Source: Acidimicrobiia bacterium
Lineage (GTDB): Bacteria; Actinomycetota; Acidimicrobiia; Spongiisociales; ZC4RG35
Length of the DNA stretch: 37,085 nucleotides
Direction: 5' to 3'
NCBI GenBank assembly: GCA_012270885.1
Contig: JAAXHN010000023.1
Coordinates: forward strand, 336 to 37,420
Positions 15,627-24,079 of the stretch are shown piece after piece (position 1 is the stretch's first letter; each line of letters begins with the position of its first letter). Under the pieces are notes generated by a model. That model was not told the DNA's origin, made no database searches, and worked only from the letters and a program-made list of their open reading frames with translations. The position numbers and the translations under genes were made by a program.

Positions 15627-15692
15627 CCAGGTTAGCCCTTGCGGATGTTCCGGGCCGTCGGGCCCGAGCGCCTACCTCCGAACTCACATCCG

Positions 15693-15717
15693 AGAGGGCT
15701 CTCTGCAAAGGCCCTCT
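15693..15717. terminator. hairpin between convergent trmI and ferredoxin genes
   Basis: AGAGGGC and GCCCTCT form a 7-bp stem around an 11-base loop in the 155-base convergent gap. There is no T-run on either side, so it is at best a weak or factor-assisted terminator. Confidence 0.35.
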
Positions 15718-15781
15718 TGCGATCACTCGGGCGCGCTCAAGGGAGTCCGTAACCCTTCGAGTGTCGTGTGGTAGCCCTTGG

Positions 15782-16027
15782 TTAGGGCTCGATGAAGATG
15801 CACTCCCCGGGGCACTCTTCGGCGGACTCGATGGTGATGTCCTCCTGCCCGGCGGGGACGATCGCCAAGCCTCCGGCACCCTGGACTTCCCCCTCGGCTT
15901 CTGCGTAGATGGTGTCGCCTTCCCGGACGTAGGCCAGACCGTCGTCCAGGAGCACGAAGACATCGGGTGCGATCTCCTCGCACAAGCCGTCGCCGGTACA
16001 CAGATCCTGATCGATCCAAACCTTCAC
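15782..16027 (-). CDS. ferredoxin with Cys-x2-Asp-x2-Cys cluster motif
   Basis: 81 residues from GTG 16027, which has GGAAGG upstream at usual spacing. An ATG at 16063 also opens the frame, but a TATACT box ends two bases before it, so a transcript would begin after that ATG; hence the GTG choice. The cluster motif is C10-x2-D13-x2-C16 (CTGDGLC) with CPGEC near the end. Asp in place of the second Cys is known from [3Fe-4S] or Asp-ligated [4Fe-4S] ferredoxins. A small ferredoxin is common beside actinobacterial proteasome operons, divergent from the ATPase gene; its electron partner is unknown. It could serve the Fe-S enzyme TtuA nearby, which is speculation. Confidence 0.85.
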   Translation of the reverse strand: MKVWIDQDLCTGDGLCEEIAPDVFVLLDDGLAYVREGDTIYAEAEGEVQGAGGLAIVPAGQEDITIESAEECPGECIFIEP

Positions 16028-16063
16028 GAATGCCTTACCTTCCGTGTTGGGGGCGCTTGTCAT

Positions 16064-16154
16064 CTAGTATAGCAAACCCGGCTCACACCAAACGCCGGTC
16101 CTTTCTTATACTTGCGCTCACACAAGAGGCCCGACCAGACATATAGTAGGCACA
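16064..16154. promoter_or_regulatory. divergent promoter region, ferredoxin / proteasomal ATPase
   Basis: On the plus strand TATAGT (16142-16147) lies exactly seven bases before the ATPase ATG, so the mRNA should start at the A of ATG (leaderless). On the minus strand TATACT (16066-16071) serves the ferredoxin. Neither has a clear -35 hexamer. Confidence 0.5.
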
Positions 16155-17867
16155 ATGTACGAGAAGCGCCGTCCAGATTATTCGGACCCCACCGCTGTCA
16201 TCGCTCAGCTCGAGGCCGAGCTGGCCAGGTTGCGCTCGGAGACCCCCCGGCGAGTCGACGCCCTCCAGCACCAGATGGAGCAGACACGCCGCCAACTGGA
16301 TCGGGTGCGCGGCCAGAACGAGAAGCTCGGGGGCCTTCTCACCGAGGCCCGAGAGCAGCTTGCCATGCTGCGCACCGAAGTTGAGAGACTCACCAGCCCT
16401 CCCAATTCCTTCGGAACGGTGATGAAGGTCAACACCGACGGGAGAGTGGACCTAGTGACCGGCACTCGGAAGCTCCGCGTGGACGCGCAACCCTCCATAG
16501 AGGTGAAGCTGCTCCAGCCCGGCCAGCAGGTCCTCCTGAACGAGGCCTATTCGATCATCGACGTGCGCGAGTTCGAGGGAACCGGTGAGGTGATGGTGGT
16601 GAAGGACCGCCTGGGAGACGACCGCCTTCTGGTGCAAGCCCACGGCGACGAGAACCGGGTGGTTTGGATCGCCGGGCCGCTTCAGGATGAGCCGATCCGG
16701 ATGGGCGACAACGTGCGGGTGGACGTCCAGGGAGACATCGCCCTGGAGAAGCTGGCTCGTCCCGAAGTGGAGGAATTGATCCTCGAAGAAGTGCCGGACG
16801 TCACCTACCTGCAGGTGGGAGGGCTGAAGTCCCAGATAGAGATGATCCGCGATGCGGTGGAGCTGCCCTATGTCCACCGGGAGCTCTTCTCCTGCTATGA
16901 CCTCGATCCACCCCAGGGCATCCTGCTCTATGGCCCGCCCGGTTGCGGAAAGACCCTGATCGCCAAGGCGGTGGCGAACAGCCTGGCTACCGCGGTTGCC
17001 GAGCGAACCCGCCAGCCCGACACCCACTCATATTTCCTTAACATCAAGGGGCCTGAACTGCTGAGCAAGTGGGTGGGGGAGACCGAACGCCAGATCCGGC
17101 TGATATTCCAGCGGGCCAAGGAGAAGGCGTCCGAGGGAGTGCCGGTGATCGTCTTCTTCGATGAGATGGATTCGCTCTTCCGGACCAGAGGCACGGGTAT
17201 CTCGTCGGACGTGGAGTCAACCATAGTTCCCCAACTCCTCTCCGAGCTGGACGGCGTGGAGACGCTCCGCAACGTGATCGTGATCGGCGCATCCAACCGG
17301 GAGGACCTGATCGACCCGGCCATTCTCCGCCCCGGACGCCTGGATGTGAAGATCAAGATCTCTCGTCCCGACGAGGTGGCGGCCCGGGAGATCTTCCGGA
17401 TCTACCTGACGTCAGACCTCCCCTACAGCCGAAAGGAGTTGGCCGCGGCTTCAGGAGGTATAGCCGAGATGCTCGAGGACCTGATCGCGGCGGTAGTGGA
17501 TGACATGTACTCGGAGAAGGATGAGAATCGCTTCCTGGAGGTGACCTACGCCAACGGTGATCGCGAAGTGCTGTTCTTCAAGGACTTCTCCTCCGGGGCC
17601 ATGATTGAGAACATCGTGCGCCGCTCCAAGAAGAGGGCTATAAAACGCCACCTGACCGGAGGGGATTCCGGCATCGGTCGCGACGACCTGCTGGCGGCGG
17701 TGCGGCGGGAGTTCAGCGAGCACGAGGATCTGCCCAACACCACCAATCCCGATGACTGGGCGAAGATCTCGGGCAAGAAGGGAGAGCGGATTGTTTATGT
17801 GCGCACCCTCCTGGAAGACGGGAAGGGGCGCATGGTGGAGACCGTGACCACCGGCCAGTACCTCTGA
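16155..17867 (+). CDS. mpa: proteasomal AAA ATPase Mpa/ARC
   Basis: Ring-shaped unfoldase that recognises pupylated proteins and feeds them into the 20S core. 570 residues. Domains in order: N-terminal coiled coil (about 14-75), which binds Pup; tandem OB folds (about 80-225); AAA module with Walker A GPPGCGKT (260-267), Walker B and DEMD (about 333-338) and RPGRLD. The C-terminus is TGQYL, the penultimate-Tyr motif that docks into the proteasome alpha ring. Length is slightly less than M. tuberculosis Mpa (609). First gene of mpa-dop-pup-prcB-prcA; transcript probably leaderless. Confidence 0.97.
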   Translation: MYEKRRPDYSDPTAVIAQLEAELARLRSETPRRVDALQHQMEQTRRQLDRVRGQNEKLGGLLTEAREQLAMLRTEVERLTSPPNSFGTVMKVNTDGRVDLVTGTRKLRVDAQPSIEVKLLQPGQQVLLNEAYSIIDVREFEGTGEVMVVKDRLGDDRLLVQAHGDENRVVWIAGPLQDEPIRMGDNVRVDVQGDIALEKLARPEVEELILEEVPDVTYLQVGGLKSQIEMIRDAVELPYVHRELFSCYDLDPPQGILLYGPPGCGKTLIAKAVANSLATAVAERTRQPDTHSYFLNIKGPELLSKWVGETERQIRLIFQRAKEKASEGVPVIVFFDEMDSLFRTRGTGISSDVESTIVPQLLSELDGVETLRNVIVIGASNREDLIDPAILRPGRLDVKIKISRPDEVAAREIFRIYLTSDLPYSRKELAAASGGIAEMLEDLIAAVVDDMYSEKDENRFLEVTYANGDREVLFFKDFSSGAMIENIVRRSKKRAIKRHLTGGDSGIGRDDLLAAVRREFSEHEDLPNTTNPDDWAKISGKKGERIVYVRTLLEDGKGRMVETVTTGQYL

Positions 17868-17889
17868 TTCCGGCGGACCCCCACCCCTG

Positions 17890-19374
17890 ATGGCCATTCC
17901 CAAGGTGCTCGGCACCGAAACCGAGTACGGGGTCATCATACGCAACAGGGGCCATCACCACCAGGCCCTGGCCGCGGCGGCGGTGATCGACAGCTATCCG
18001 GGCGGTCCGGTCAGGGTTCAGTGGTCGTACGAGCACGAGGCGCCGGGAAGCGACGCAAGGGGTTTCGGGCATGAGAACTTCGGCATGCCGGACCCGGACT
18101 CGGCGCTGATCAACTCGGTCCTCAGCAACGGCGCTCGCCTGTACGTCGACCATTCTCACCCCGAGTACTCCGGGCCGGAATGCTTCGATCCACGCGAAGC
18201 CACCCTGTATGACAAAGTGGGGGAGTTGGTGATGGCCCGGGCGGGCAGGGTAGTCCAGGAGGCCCTACCTCCCAACCAGCAGATCCGCCTCTACAAGAAC
18301 AACAGCGACGGAAAGAGCAGCAGCTACGGGGCTCATGAGAACTACCTGCTCTCCCGCCAGACCCCCTTCGGGAAGGTGATCGAGTATCTTCCCACCTTCC
18401 TCGTCAGCCGCCAGATCTACACCGGGTCGGGCAAGGTGGGGTCTGAGAACCACCGCCCCGCCTGCTCGTACCAGATCACCCAGCGCGCCGACTTCTTCGA
18501 GGAGGTGGTGGGGCTTGAGACCACCCTGCGGAGGCCCATCGTCAACACCCGGGATGAACCTCACGGAGATCCCACCCGGTACAGGCGTCTGCATGTGATC
18601 ATCGGCGACGCCAACCTGTCGGAGGTGCAGACCTTCCTGAAGCTGGGCACCACCGCTCTGTTCCTCCATGCCATGGAGGACGATGCGCTTCCGTCTGCCT
18701 TGGAACTGGCCGAGCCGGTGAAGGCCTGCTGGCAGATCAGTCACGATCTGAGCCTGTCCCAGCCCGTCGCCCTGGCCGAGGGCGGGTCGATCACCGCGCT
18801 GGAATTGCAGTTCCTGTACCTGGAGTGGCTCTCGGAGTACGCCCGGCGCCACCTGGACCATCCGGTCTGGACGGAGCTTCTGGAGGAGTGGGAAGGGGTG
18901 CTCCTGGACCTTGAGGAGGATCCCTTCCGGACGTCGGACCGGTTGGACTGGACAGCCAAGCTGAGGCTGCTGGAGGGTTATCGCTCCCGGGAGAACCTCC
19001 GCTGGTCGCATCCCCGCCTGGCGGCGCTGGCCCTCCAGTATCACGACGTGGAGCCCTCCCGAAGCATCTACCACCGGCTGGTCGAGAGGGGTGCGATGCG
19101 TCGGATGTTCACCCGCTCGGAGGTGGAGAGGGCCGAGCGGCTCCCCCCCGAGAGCACCCGAGCCTGGTTCAGGGGGACCTGTGTGTCTCGCTTCGGAGCC
19201 TCACTCGTGGCGGCCAACTGGGACTCCCTCCTATTTGAAACGAATCGCGATGGTCTGGTCAGGGTGTCTATGATGGAACCATTGCAGGGTGATCGGGTTA
19301 CCGCCGGTCCCTTGCTGGGCCGAGTATCGGATCCGGCCGAGTTGATCCGCGAACTGGGTAAGAAAAATGGCTGA
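17890..19374 (+). CDS. dop: Pup deamidase/depupylase Dop
   Basis: 494 residues of the carboxylate-amine ligase fold shared with PafA. GTETEYG (8-14) carries the Glu residues that bind Mg-ATP and separates Dop from PafA (GIETEFG). D87 in YVDHSHPEYS matches the catalytic Asp (95 in M. tuberculosis). A Dop-specific loop (about residues 38-62) is present. Deamidates a C-terminal Gln of Pup and removes Pup from substrates. Because this organism's Pup already ends in Glu, only depupylation should be needed. The end overlaps the pup start by eight bases. Confidence 0.95.
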   Translation: MAIPKVLGTETEYGVIIRNRGHHHQALAAAAVIDSYPGGPVRVQWSYEHEAPGSDARGFGHENFGMPDPDSALINSVLSNGARLYVDHSHPEYSGPECFDPREATLYDKVGELVMARAGRVVQEALPPNQQIRLYKNNSDGKSSSYGAHENYLLSRQTPFGKVIEYLPTFLVSRQIYTGSGKVGSENHRPACSYQITQRADFFEEVVGLETTLRRPIVNTRDEPHGDPTRYRRLHVIIGDANLSEVQTFLKLGTTALFLHAMEDDALPSALELAEPVKACWQISHDLSLSQPVALAEGGSITALELQFLYLEWLSEYARRHLDHPVWTELLEEWEGVLLDLEEDPFRTSDRLDWTAKLRLLEGYRSRENLRWSHPRLAALALQYHDVEPSRSIYHRLVERGAMRRMFTRSEVERAERLPPESTRAWFRGTCVSRFGASLVAANWDSLLFETNRDGLVRVSMMEPLQGDRVTAGPLLGRVSDPAELIRELGKKNG

Positions 19375-19564
19375 TCAAGAGAAGGGAAGGCGGCGGCGGC
19401 GAACCAAAGGAGGTCCCCCCTCGGGCGAGAATGACGGAGCCGGGCTGGGACTGGCCCAGGTGGACTCGGAGAAGATCGACGACCTGCTGGAGGAGATCGA
19501 CAGCGTGCTGGAGGAGAACGCCGAGGAATTCGTGAAGAACTACATACAGAAGGGCGGCGAGTGA
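19367..19564 (+). CDS. pup: prokaryotic ubiquitin-like protein Pup, ending in Gly-Gly-Glu
   Basis: 65 residues, disordered and charged: a basic N-terminus (KGRRRRRTKGG), an acidic helical region that binds Mpa (SEKIDDLLEEIDSVLEENAE) and the C-terminal FVKNYIQKGGE. The last codon is GAG, so Glu is encoded directly and PafA could ligate it without deamidation. It overlaps dop upstream, and its stop overlaps the prcB GTG (GTGA). Length and pattern are typical. Confidence 0.97.
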   Translation: MADQEKGRRRRRTKGGPPSGENDGAGLGLAQVDSEKIDDLLEEIDSVLEENAEEFVKNYIQKGGE

Positions 19565-20358
19565 ACTCACCGGCCGACTGGGGCCTGCCGCTCGGCGCGC
19601 CCACCCCCGGAGCCAGCTTCTCGGATCTGCTGGAGTCGTTGGGTCTCTCTCCCCGCTGGGAGGTCCCCGACTCGCCGGTTCGTGACCTCGGTGCTCCCGA
19701 AGCCACCACGGTGCTTGCGTCCCGCTACCGGGGAGGGGTGGTAATCGGCGGGGACCGCCAGGCCACCGAGGGCCACTTGATCGCCCATCGCCGGATGCGC
19801 AAGGTTTATCCGTCCGATCGGATGTCGGCGGTGGCGGTGGCGGGGACCGCTGGGCTGGCTCTTGAGATGGTGCGACTCTTCTGCGTGGAACTGGAGCACT
19901 ACGAGAAGATCGAGGGGGCGATGCTGAGCTTGGAGGGGAAAGCCAATTTCCTGTCGAGGCTGGTGCGCTCCCAACTCCCGCTTGCCTTCCGGGGTTTGGC
20001 GGTAGTCCCGCTCTTCGCGGGCTATGACCCCAACTCCGAACAGGGACGGGTCTACACCTTCGACGTGGTGGGGGGCCGCTACGAGGAGCACAACTACGGC
20101 GCAGCCGGCTCGGGAGCCATCCAGGCGCGGGCCTTTCTTCGCACTGCTTGGGAGCGGGAGATGACCGAGACCGAGGCGGTGGAGAAGGTGGTGGCGGCCC
20201 TGGTTGCCGCTGCCGACGTGGATGTGGCCACCGGCGGTCCCGATCTTCGCCGGGGGATCCTCCCCAACCTGGCGGTGATCGACGCAGAGGGGGTGCGGGA
20301 AGTCTCCGAGGAGTACCTGGCAGAAGTGGCCCGCTCGTCACTGGGAGGAAGTCGGTGA
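19561..20358 (+). CDS. prcB: 20S proteasome beta subunit
   Basis: 265 residues, catalytic Ntn-hydrolase subunit made with a propeptide. Aligning with M. tuberculosis PrcB places the mature N-terminus at T49 (EA/TTVLASRYRGG), so the propeptide is 48 residues. Counting from that Thr, D17 and K33 fall at their canonical positions (GDRQATEG, RRMRKVYP). The residue before the cleavage is Ala instead of the usual Gly. GTG start overlaps the pup stop; the end overlaps prcA in the same GTGA manner, so pup, prcB and prcA are translationally coupled. Confidence 0.96.
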   Translation: MNSPADWGLPLGAPTPGASFSDLLESLGLSPRWEVPDSPVRDLGAPEATTVLASRYRGGVVIGGDRQATEGHLIAHRRMRKVYPSDRMSAVAVAGTAGLALEMVRLFCVELEHYEKIEGAMLSLEGKANFLSRLVRSQLPLAFRGLAVVPLFAGYDPNSEQGRVYTFDVVGGRYEEHNYGAAGSGAIQARAFLRTAWEREMTETEAVEKVVAALVAAADVDVATGGPDLRRGILPNLAVIDAEGVREVSEEYLAEVARSSLGGSR

Positions 20359-21041
20359 ACCCGAGCTTTTACGTCACGCCCGAGCAGTTGGTGCGGGATC
20401 GGGCCGAGTTCGCCCGCAAGGGCATCGCCCGGGGACGGTCGATCGTGGCCATGGAGTACCGGGAAGGCATCCTGATGCTGGCCGAGAACCCCGGGGCAGC
20501 GCTCCACAAGATCAGCGAGGTCTACGATCGGATCGCGTTCGCGGGAGTGGGCCGCTACAACGAATTCGAGACGCTGCGCAAGGCCGGGATACGCCAGGCC
20601 GACGTGATGGGGTATCTGTACAGCCGGGACGATGTCACCGCACTGGGTCTGGCCACCGCCTTCTCACAGACCCTGGGTGTGATCTTCTCGCACGAGACCA
20701 AGCCCTTCGAGGTGGAGCTTCTGATCTGTGAACTGGGGAGGAACGGACAGCCCAACCACATGCTGCAGGTCAGCTACGACGGAACCCTGGTGGACGAGCG
20801 GGGTGTGCTGGCAATAGGGGGAAAGGCGGACCTTCTGGGTGGGGCGCTCCGGGAGCGTTTCACAGAGGACTTGGAACTCGACGCTGCCATCCGTCTGGGG
20901 ATGGAGGTGTTCGCGGAGACCGAGAATCGGCCTCTCGACGGTTGGGAGGGGGCGGTCTTGGAAGAGGGGTCGGCGAGACGGTGTTTCCGCCGCCTCGCCG
21001 ACGCTGAGCTGGAGAGCCTTTCAGCTCAGCTTCCCTCTTAA
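20355..21041 (+). CDS. prcA: 20S proteasome alpha subunit
   Basis: 228 residues from GTG 20355 (GGGAGG seven to twelve bases upstream). The N-terminus FYVTPEQLVRDRAEFARKGIARGRSIVAM and the segment HKISEVYDRIAFAGVGRYNEF match the actinobacterial alpha subunit that forms the gated outer rings. No catalytic Thr, as expected. Last gene of the operon; it ends four bases from the convergent metal-binding lipoprotein gene. The ligase gene pafA, often close by, is absent from the window. Confidence 0.96.
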   Translation: MNPSFYVTPEQLVRDRAEFARKGIARGRSIVAMEYREGILMLAENPGAALHKISEVYDRIAFAGVGRYNEFETLRKAGIRQADVMGYLYSRDDVTALGLATAFSQTLGVIFSHETKPFEVELLICELGRNGQPNHMLQVSYDGTLVDERGVLAIGGKADLLGGALRERFTEDLELDAAIRLGMEVFAETENRPLDGWEGAVLEEGSARRCFRRLADAELESLSAQLPS

Positions 21042-21045
21042 GACT

Positions 21046-22257
21046 TCACGGCGCCAGTGCTTCCGCGATCCTGCGGGCGTTCTCCACGAGCCACTTGACG
21101 TAGGTGTCGGCATTCGAGCCCTCCGGGCCGAGAGACCCGGTGTAGAGTTCCACCACCCCGAGCGGTGGGTCGAATTCGTTGGCCACCGTCATGACCACCC
21201 CCGCGTCGGCGATGGTCTCGGTGAAGAGGGTCGTGACGCCCTCCTCGCGAATCTCCTCGACGATCCGGGCCAACCGGGCGGTGTCCGCCTGGGCCAGGCC
21301 TGAGCCGGGAAGCACCGAGTCGAGCACTTCGAAGTCGAAATACGCGCCGAAGTAGGAGAACGAATCGTGGTTGGTGACGAGCTTGCGCCGTGACTCGGGA
21401 ACCGCCGCCAGGATCTCCTGGGCTTGGTCAGCGGCTCTCCCGATCTCTGCGGCGTAGCTCTCGCCCCGCGCGGTCCACTCGGATGGAGAGAGGACCTTGC
21501 CGATGTCGGCCAATTCGGCGGCGATCAACTCAACGGCCCTCTGGACACGGGAGGGATCGAACCAGAAGTGGGGATCGAAAGCTCCCTCGTGGGCGTGCCC
21601 GCCTTCATCTTCCGCGTGGTCGTGATCTTCTCCGTGGTCGCCTTCTTCCTCTTCCTCTCCTTCGGCGTGGTCGTCGTCGCCTTCCTCTTCGTGGTGGTGC
21701 TCTTCTTCTTCCTCCTCGCCTTCCTCTTCGTGGTGGTGCTCTTCTTCTTCCTCCTCGCCTTCCTCTTCGTGGTGGTGCTCTTCTTCTTCCTCGGCGTGGT
21801 CGTCCTCCTCACCCTCGTGGGGGTCGCGTCCCTCGCCCCACTCCATGGGATCCACCATGTCTCCCACCTCGAGAATTCGCGCACCGTCCTCGTGGGCGGC
21901 TTCCAACACCGAGATAAGACTCTCTTCCAGCCCGAGACCGTTCGCAACCACCAGGTCGGCTTCCCTGATGGTCACGCCGTCCCGGGATGAAGGCTGGTAG
22001 TCGTGCGGATCAGCGCCCACCGGCAACAACACCGTCACGGTGGCGTCGTCTCCCACGATCCCCTTCACCAGGTCGCCCAGGATGGTGGTGGTCGCCACTA
22101 CCAGGAGTTCCGCGGGTCCCGCATCGACCTCCGCGGCGGTGGGAGTTGTCTCCTCGGGCTCGACGTCGCCTTCGTCGGCTCCGTCGCCACACGCCCCGAG
22201 CACCAACAGCGTCGCCACCGCCGCAGCCCATACCTTCAGTGTCCACGATTTACGCAT
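21046..22257 (-). CDS. znuA: zinc ABC transporter substrate-binding lipoprotein (ZnuA-like)
   Basis: 403 residues from ATG 22257, with GGAGG nine bases upstream. The signal peptide has a lipobox (LVLGACGD), so it is lipid-anchored outside the membrane. It is a cluster A-I metal-binding protein: an N-terminal half with GADPHDYQPSSRD (metal His), a very long acidic His-rich loop, then GAFDPHFWFDPSRV, VTNHDSFSYFGAYF and the C-terminal half with TETIADAGVV. The loop contains about 2.8 copies of a 13-residue HHHEEEG-plus-Glu unit. His-rich loops are typical of zinc rather than manganese binders. No permease or ATPase genes adjoin it, so ZnuB and ZnuC must be elsewhere. Two 7-1-7 boxes upstream suggest control by Zur. 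Confidence 0.92.
   Translation of the reverse strand: MRKSWTLKVWAAAVATLLVLGACGDGADEGDVEPEETTPTAAEVDAGPAELLVVATTTILGDLVKGIVGDDATVTVLLPVGADPHDYQPSSRDGVTIREADLVVANGLGLEESLISVLEAAHEDGARILEVGDMVDPMEWGEGRDPHEGEEDDHAEEEEEHHHEEEGEEEEEEHHHEEEGEEEEEEHHHEEEGDDDHAEGEEEEEGDHGEDHDHAEDEGGHAHEGAFDPHFWFDPSRVQRAVELIAAELADIGKVLSPSEWTARGESYAAEIGRAADQAQEILAAVPESRRKLVTNHDSFSYFGAYFDFEVLDSVLPGSGLAQADTARLARIVEEIREEGVTTLFTETIADAGVVMTVANEFDPPLGVVELYTGSLGPEGSNADTYVKWLVENARRIAEALAP
21681..21791. repeat. 39-bp tandem repeat in znuA (His/Glu loop)
   Basis: Units at 21681-21719, 21720-21758 and a partial third from 21759 to about 21791 are near identical. Each codes for 13 residues (HHH followed by Glu/Gly). In-frame units of this kind can change in number by slippage, changing the length of the metal-binding loop. 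Confidence 0.93.
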
Positions 22258-22281
22258 TTCTCTGTTCCTCCAAGACAAAAT

Positions 22282-22314
22282 TGATAATCATTATCAAAAT
22301 AATAATCATTATCA
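22282..22314. promoter_or_regulatory. two tandem 7-1-7 Zur/Fur-type operator boxes
   Basis: TGATAATCATTATCA (22282-22296) is a perfect 7-1-7 palindrome. A second copy at 22300-22314 differs at one base of the left arm. Their centres are 18 bases apart. They lie 25 bases upstream of the znuA ATG. FUR-family regulators bind such 15-bp boxes; with a zinc-binding target, Zur is the likely one. Confidence 0.8.
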
Positions 22315-22383
22315 GTGTAGGCAAGCCCGGAGGCACATCGCAAGCAATGCGATGGGAGTTTTTCAAGGGGGACTCCCAGCCGA

Positions 22384-22644
22384 TCAGCTTCGGGTCCGGT
22401 TAATGAGGAGTCTGCGATTGGGCGGGTCATTACGGGGCGGGACCCTCCGGGGCGGCAGGGCGGTAAGCACCTGGGCGGTGGCGGCGCTGATACGGGCCAC
22501 AGCCTCTTCGAAAGCGGCCTCGGTGGCAGACGAGGTCTTCTGTACACCGCTCACCTTGCGAACGTATTGGCGGGCGGCCGCTTCGATCTCCTCGGGAGTG
22601 GCGGGTGGTTCGAGACCTCGCAGAGTGGTGATGTTGCGACACAT
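22384..22644 (-). CDS. DUF2277 family protein
   Basis: 86 residues. MCRNITTLRGLEPPATPEEI and ARQYVRKVSGVQKTSSATEAAF match the DUF2277 pattern, a small soluble family widespread in actinobacteria with conserved MCRNI start; function unknown. The C-terminus is longer than usual and Pro/Arg-rich. A TAGAAT box lies eight bases before ATG and there is no Shine-Dalgarno, so the mRNA may be leaderless. Confidence 0.85.
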   Translation of the reverse strand: MCRNITTLRGLEPPATPEEIEAAARQYVRKVSGVQKTSSATEAAFEEAVARISAATAQVLTALPPRRVPPRNDPPNRRLLINRTRS

Positions 22645-23035
22645 GTAGGGAGATTCTATGGAGCTTTCACCGTAGAGACCGCGGCTGCCCGGGCGATGGG
22701 CCCCGCCGAGCGCCGCCCACCCGGGGCGCCGATACCCCCCTTGGGTTCCCCTCCCGACCCGCCTCCTCCGTGCCGAACGGAATTTCTAATGCGCGCAGGA
22801 CTCATCCGAACCGAACCTCGGTGGTCGGCCTAAGTGCTCCTCCCCGTGGGTCCCGGCTCAGGGGTCTTCCGGGGGATTGAGACTTTGGTGATGAATCGAG
22901 CGGTCCGGACCGCAACGATGTTTGTGTATAACCGACACCATGCAACACCCCTGGGACACTTTCAATCCCGGGGCCCGGGTCTTTCGGATGACTTTTCCCA
23001 GGTTTTGGGCGCCGACCGGGGATCGGCAGGGCCCG
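22645..23035. other. 391-base stretch without a supported gene
   Basis: Apart from the TAGAAT box (22653-22658) that probably drives the DUF2277 gene, I see no convincing coding frame, RNA gene or repeat. The open frames present look like chance frames in GC-rich DNA. Confidence 0.5.
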
Positions 23036-24079
23036 TCAGGTAGGCGGGAAGGGAAGCTGGAGCCACGAGGGTCTGTGGGATGTCTCCATCTCCACGACCC
23101 ACTTGACCCACCAAAAGCCTCGGCGTCCTGGGGCGACCAGGCGGGCAGGGAACCCGTGGCCCGGGCTCAGGGGCGCTCCGCCTAGGCGGATGGCGAGCCA
23201 CAAGCGGGAGAGATCGGCCACCGGAAAGCGACGCTGGTATCCGGTCTCCGACCGTACCACGACACTGCGCGCCTCGCCGGGCTCTACCAGGCGGTCGAGC
23301 CGGATCCCCTCCCACTCCTGTTCGGAATACCAACCACCGGTGCAGTCCAGGATGGCGGTGACTCGCTCCAGGGGGAGCAGGTCGAGGTCCGAGAGCCCTA
23401 GTGCCTCCCCGCCCGCCCGGAGCCGCCACACCGAGCCCGGAATGCGCGGTGTGCGGTCGTTGAACCAGGAGGTGACCGGCATCCGCCGAGGATCGTGGGA
23501 GCCGCGTTCATGGGAGCCGGTGAACCGGCGTTCGGCGCCCGGCCAGCCCGCGGCGCGCACCGTGGACTCCCAGGCGCGCCACACCAAGGCGGCCAGGCCC
23601 GCCAGACCGGCCGAGCGCAGGAACGAGCGGCGGTCGAAGTCCATGCCGCGGAACCGCACCGGATGGGAGCGGTAGTGCAGCCAGACCATCACCACCGCCC
23701 CGATCCCGGCGCCCACGTGGATCTGCATGAGGGTCAGCGGACCCACCCGGTCGGTCCACCCGGCGGCCTGGACTATCCCGGAGGACAGTGCCACGGCTAC
23801 CAGGGTTCCCAGCGCGGCGGAGATGTAGCGGCTGGGGCGGCGGCGGCGCAGGCCACGGCGGACTATTGCCGATTTCCAAGGGGTGAGGAGGGCCACCGCC
23901 AGCGCCAGAACAGCATGGACGGCGGCGGGATCGATCTGTGTGTCCACCCCGACCGCGAAGGAGAGCGCTCCGGTGAGAACCACCAGGGGAAGGAGCACCG
24001 CCAATGCCAGGTTGGTGCGGCGTCCCGAGGAGCGCCGCTTCGGGGTGCTACCGCTTCGGTTGCGTTTTAGGTCTTCCAC
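23036..24079 (-). CDS. membrane protein with sulfite-oxidase-like molybdopterin domain
   Basis: 347 residues. After a basic N-terminus come about four hydrophobic segments: LALAVLLPLVVLTGALSFAV, a second (AVHAVLALAVALLTP), a third (ISAALGTLVAVALSSGIVQA) and a fourth around QIHVGAGIGAVVMVWLHYR. The C-terminal part matches the Oxidored_molyb fold (ILDCTGGWYSEQEWEGIRL), with the Cys that normally ligates molybdenum. The soluble domain is shorter than in true sulfite oxidases. His residues in the membrane segments could hold heme, as in ferric-reductase-like domains; this is inference. The GTG start overlaps the previous gene's end by 13 bases. Confidence 0.75.
   Translation of the reverse strand: MEDLKRNRSGSTPKRRSSGRRTNLALAVLLPLVVLTGALSFAVGVDTQIDPAAVHAVLALAVALLTPWKSAIVRRGLRRRRPSRYISAALGTLVAVALSSGIVQAAGWTDRVGPLTLMQIHVGAGIGAVVMVWLHYRSHPVRFRGMDFDRRSFLRSAGLAGLAALVWRAWESTVRAAGWPGAERRFTGSHERGSHDPRRMPVTSWFNDRTPRIPGSVWRLRAGGEALGLSDLDLLPLERVTAILDCTGGWYSEQEWEGIRLDRLVEPGEARSVVVRSETGYQRRFPVADLSRLWLAIRLGGAPLSPGHGFPARLVAPGRRGFWWVKWVVEMETSHRPSWLQLPFPPT

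Noticed and set aside
21681-21791. regular repeats considered as a CRISPR array
   Set aside because: Units are directly adjacent without spacers and encode a protein loop.
21424-21990. plus-strand frame rich in Phe/Val/Leu that looks like a membrane protein
   Set aside because: Produced by reading the His/Glu repeat of znuA on the other strand.
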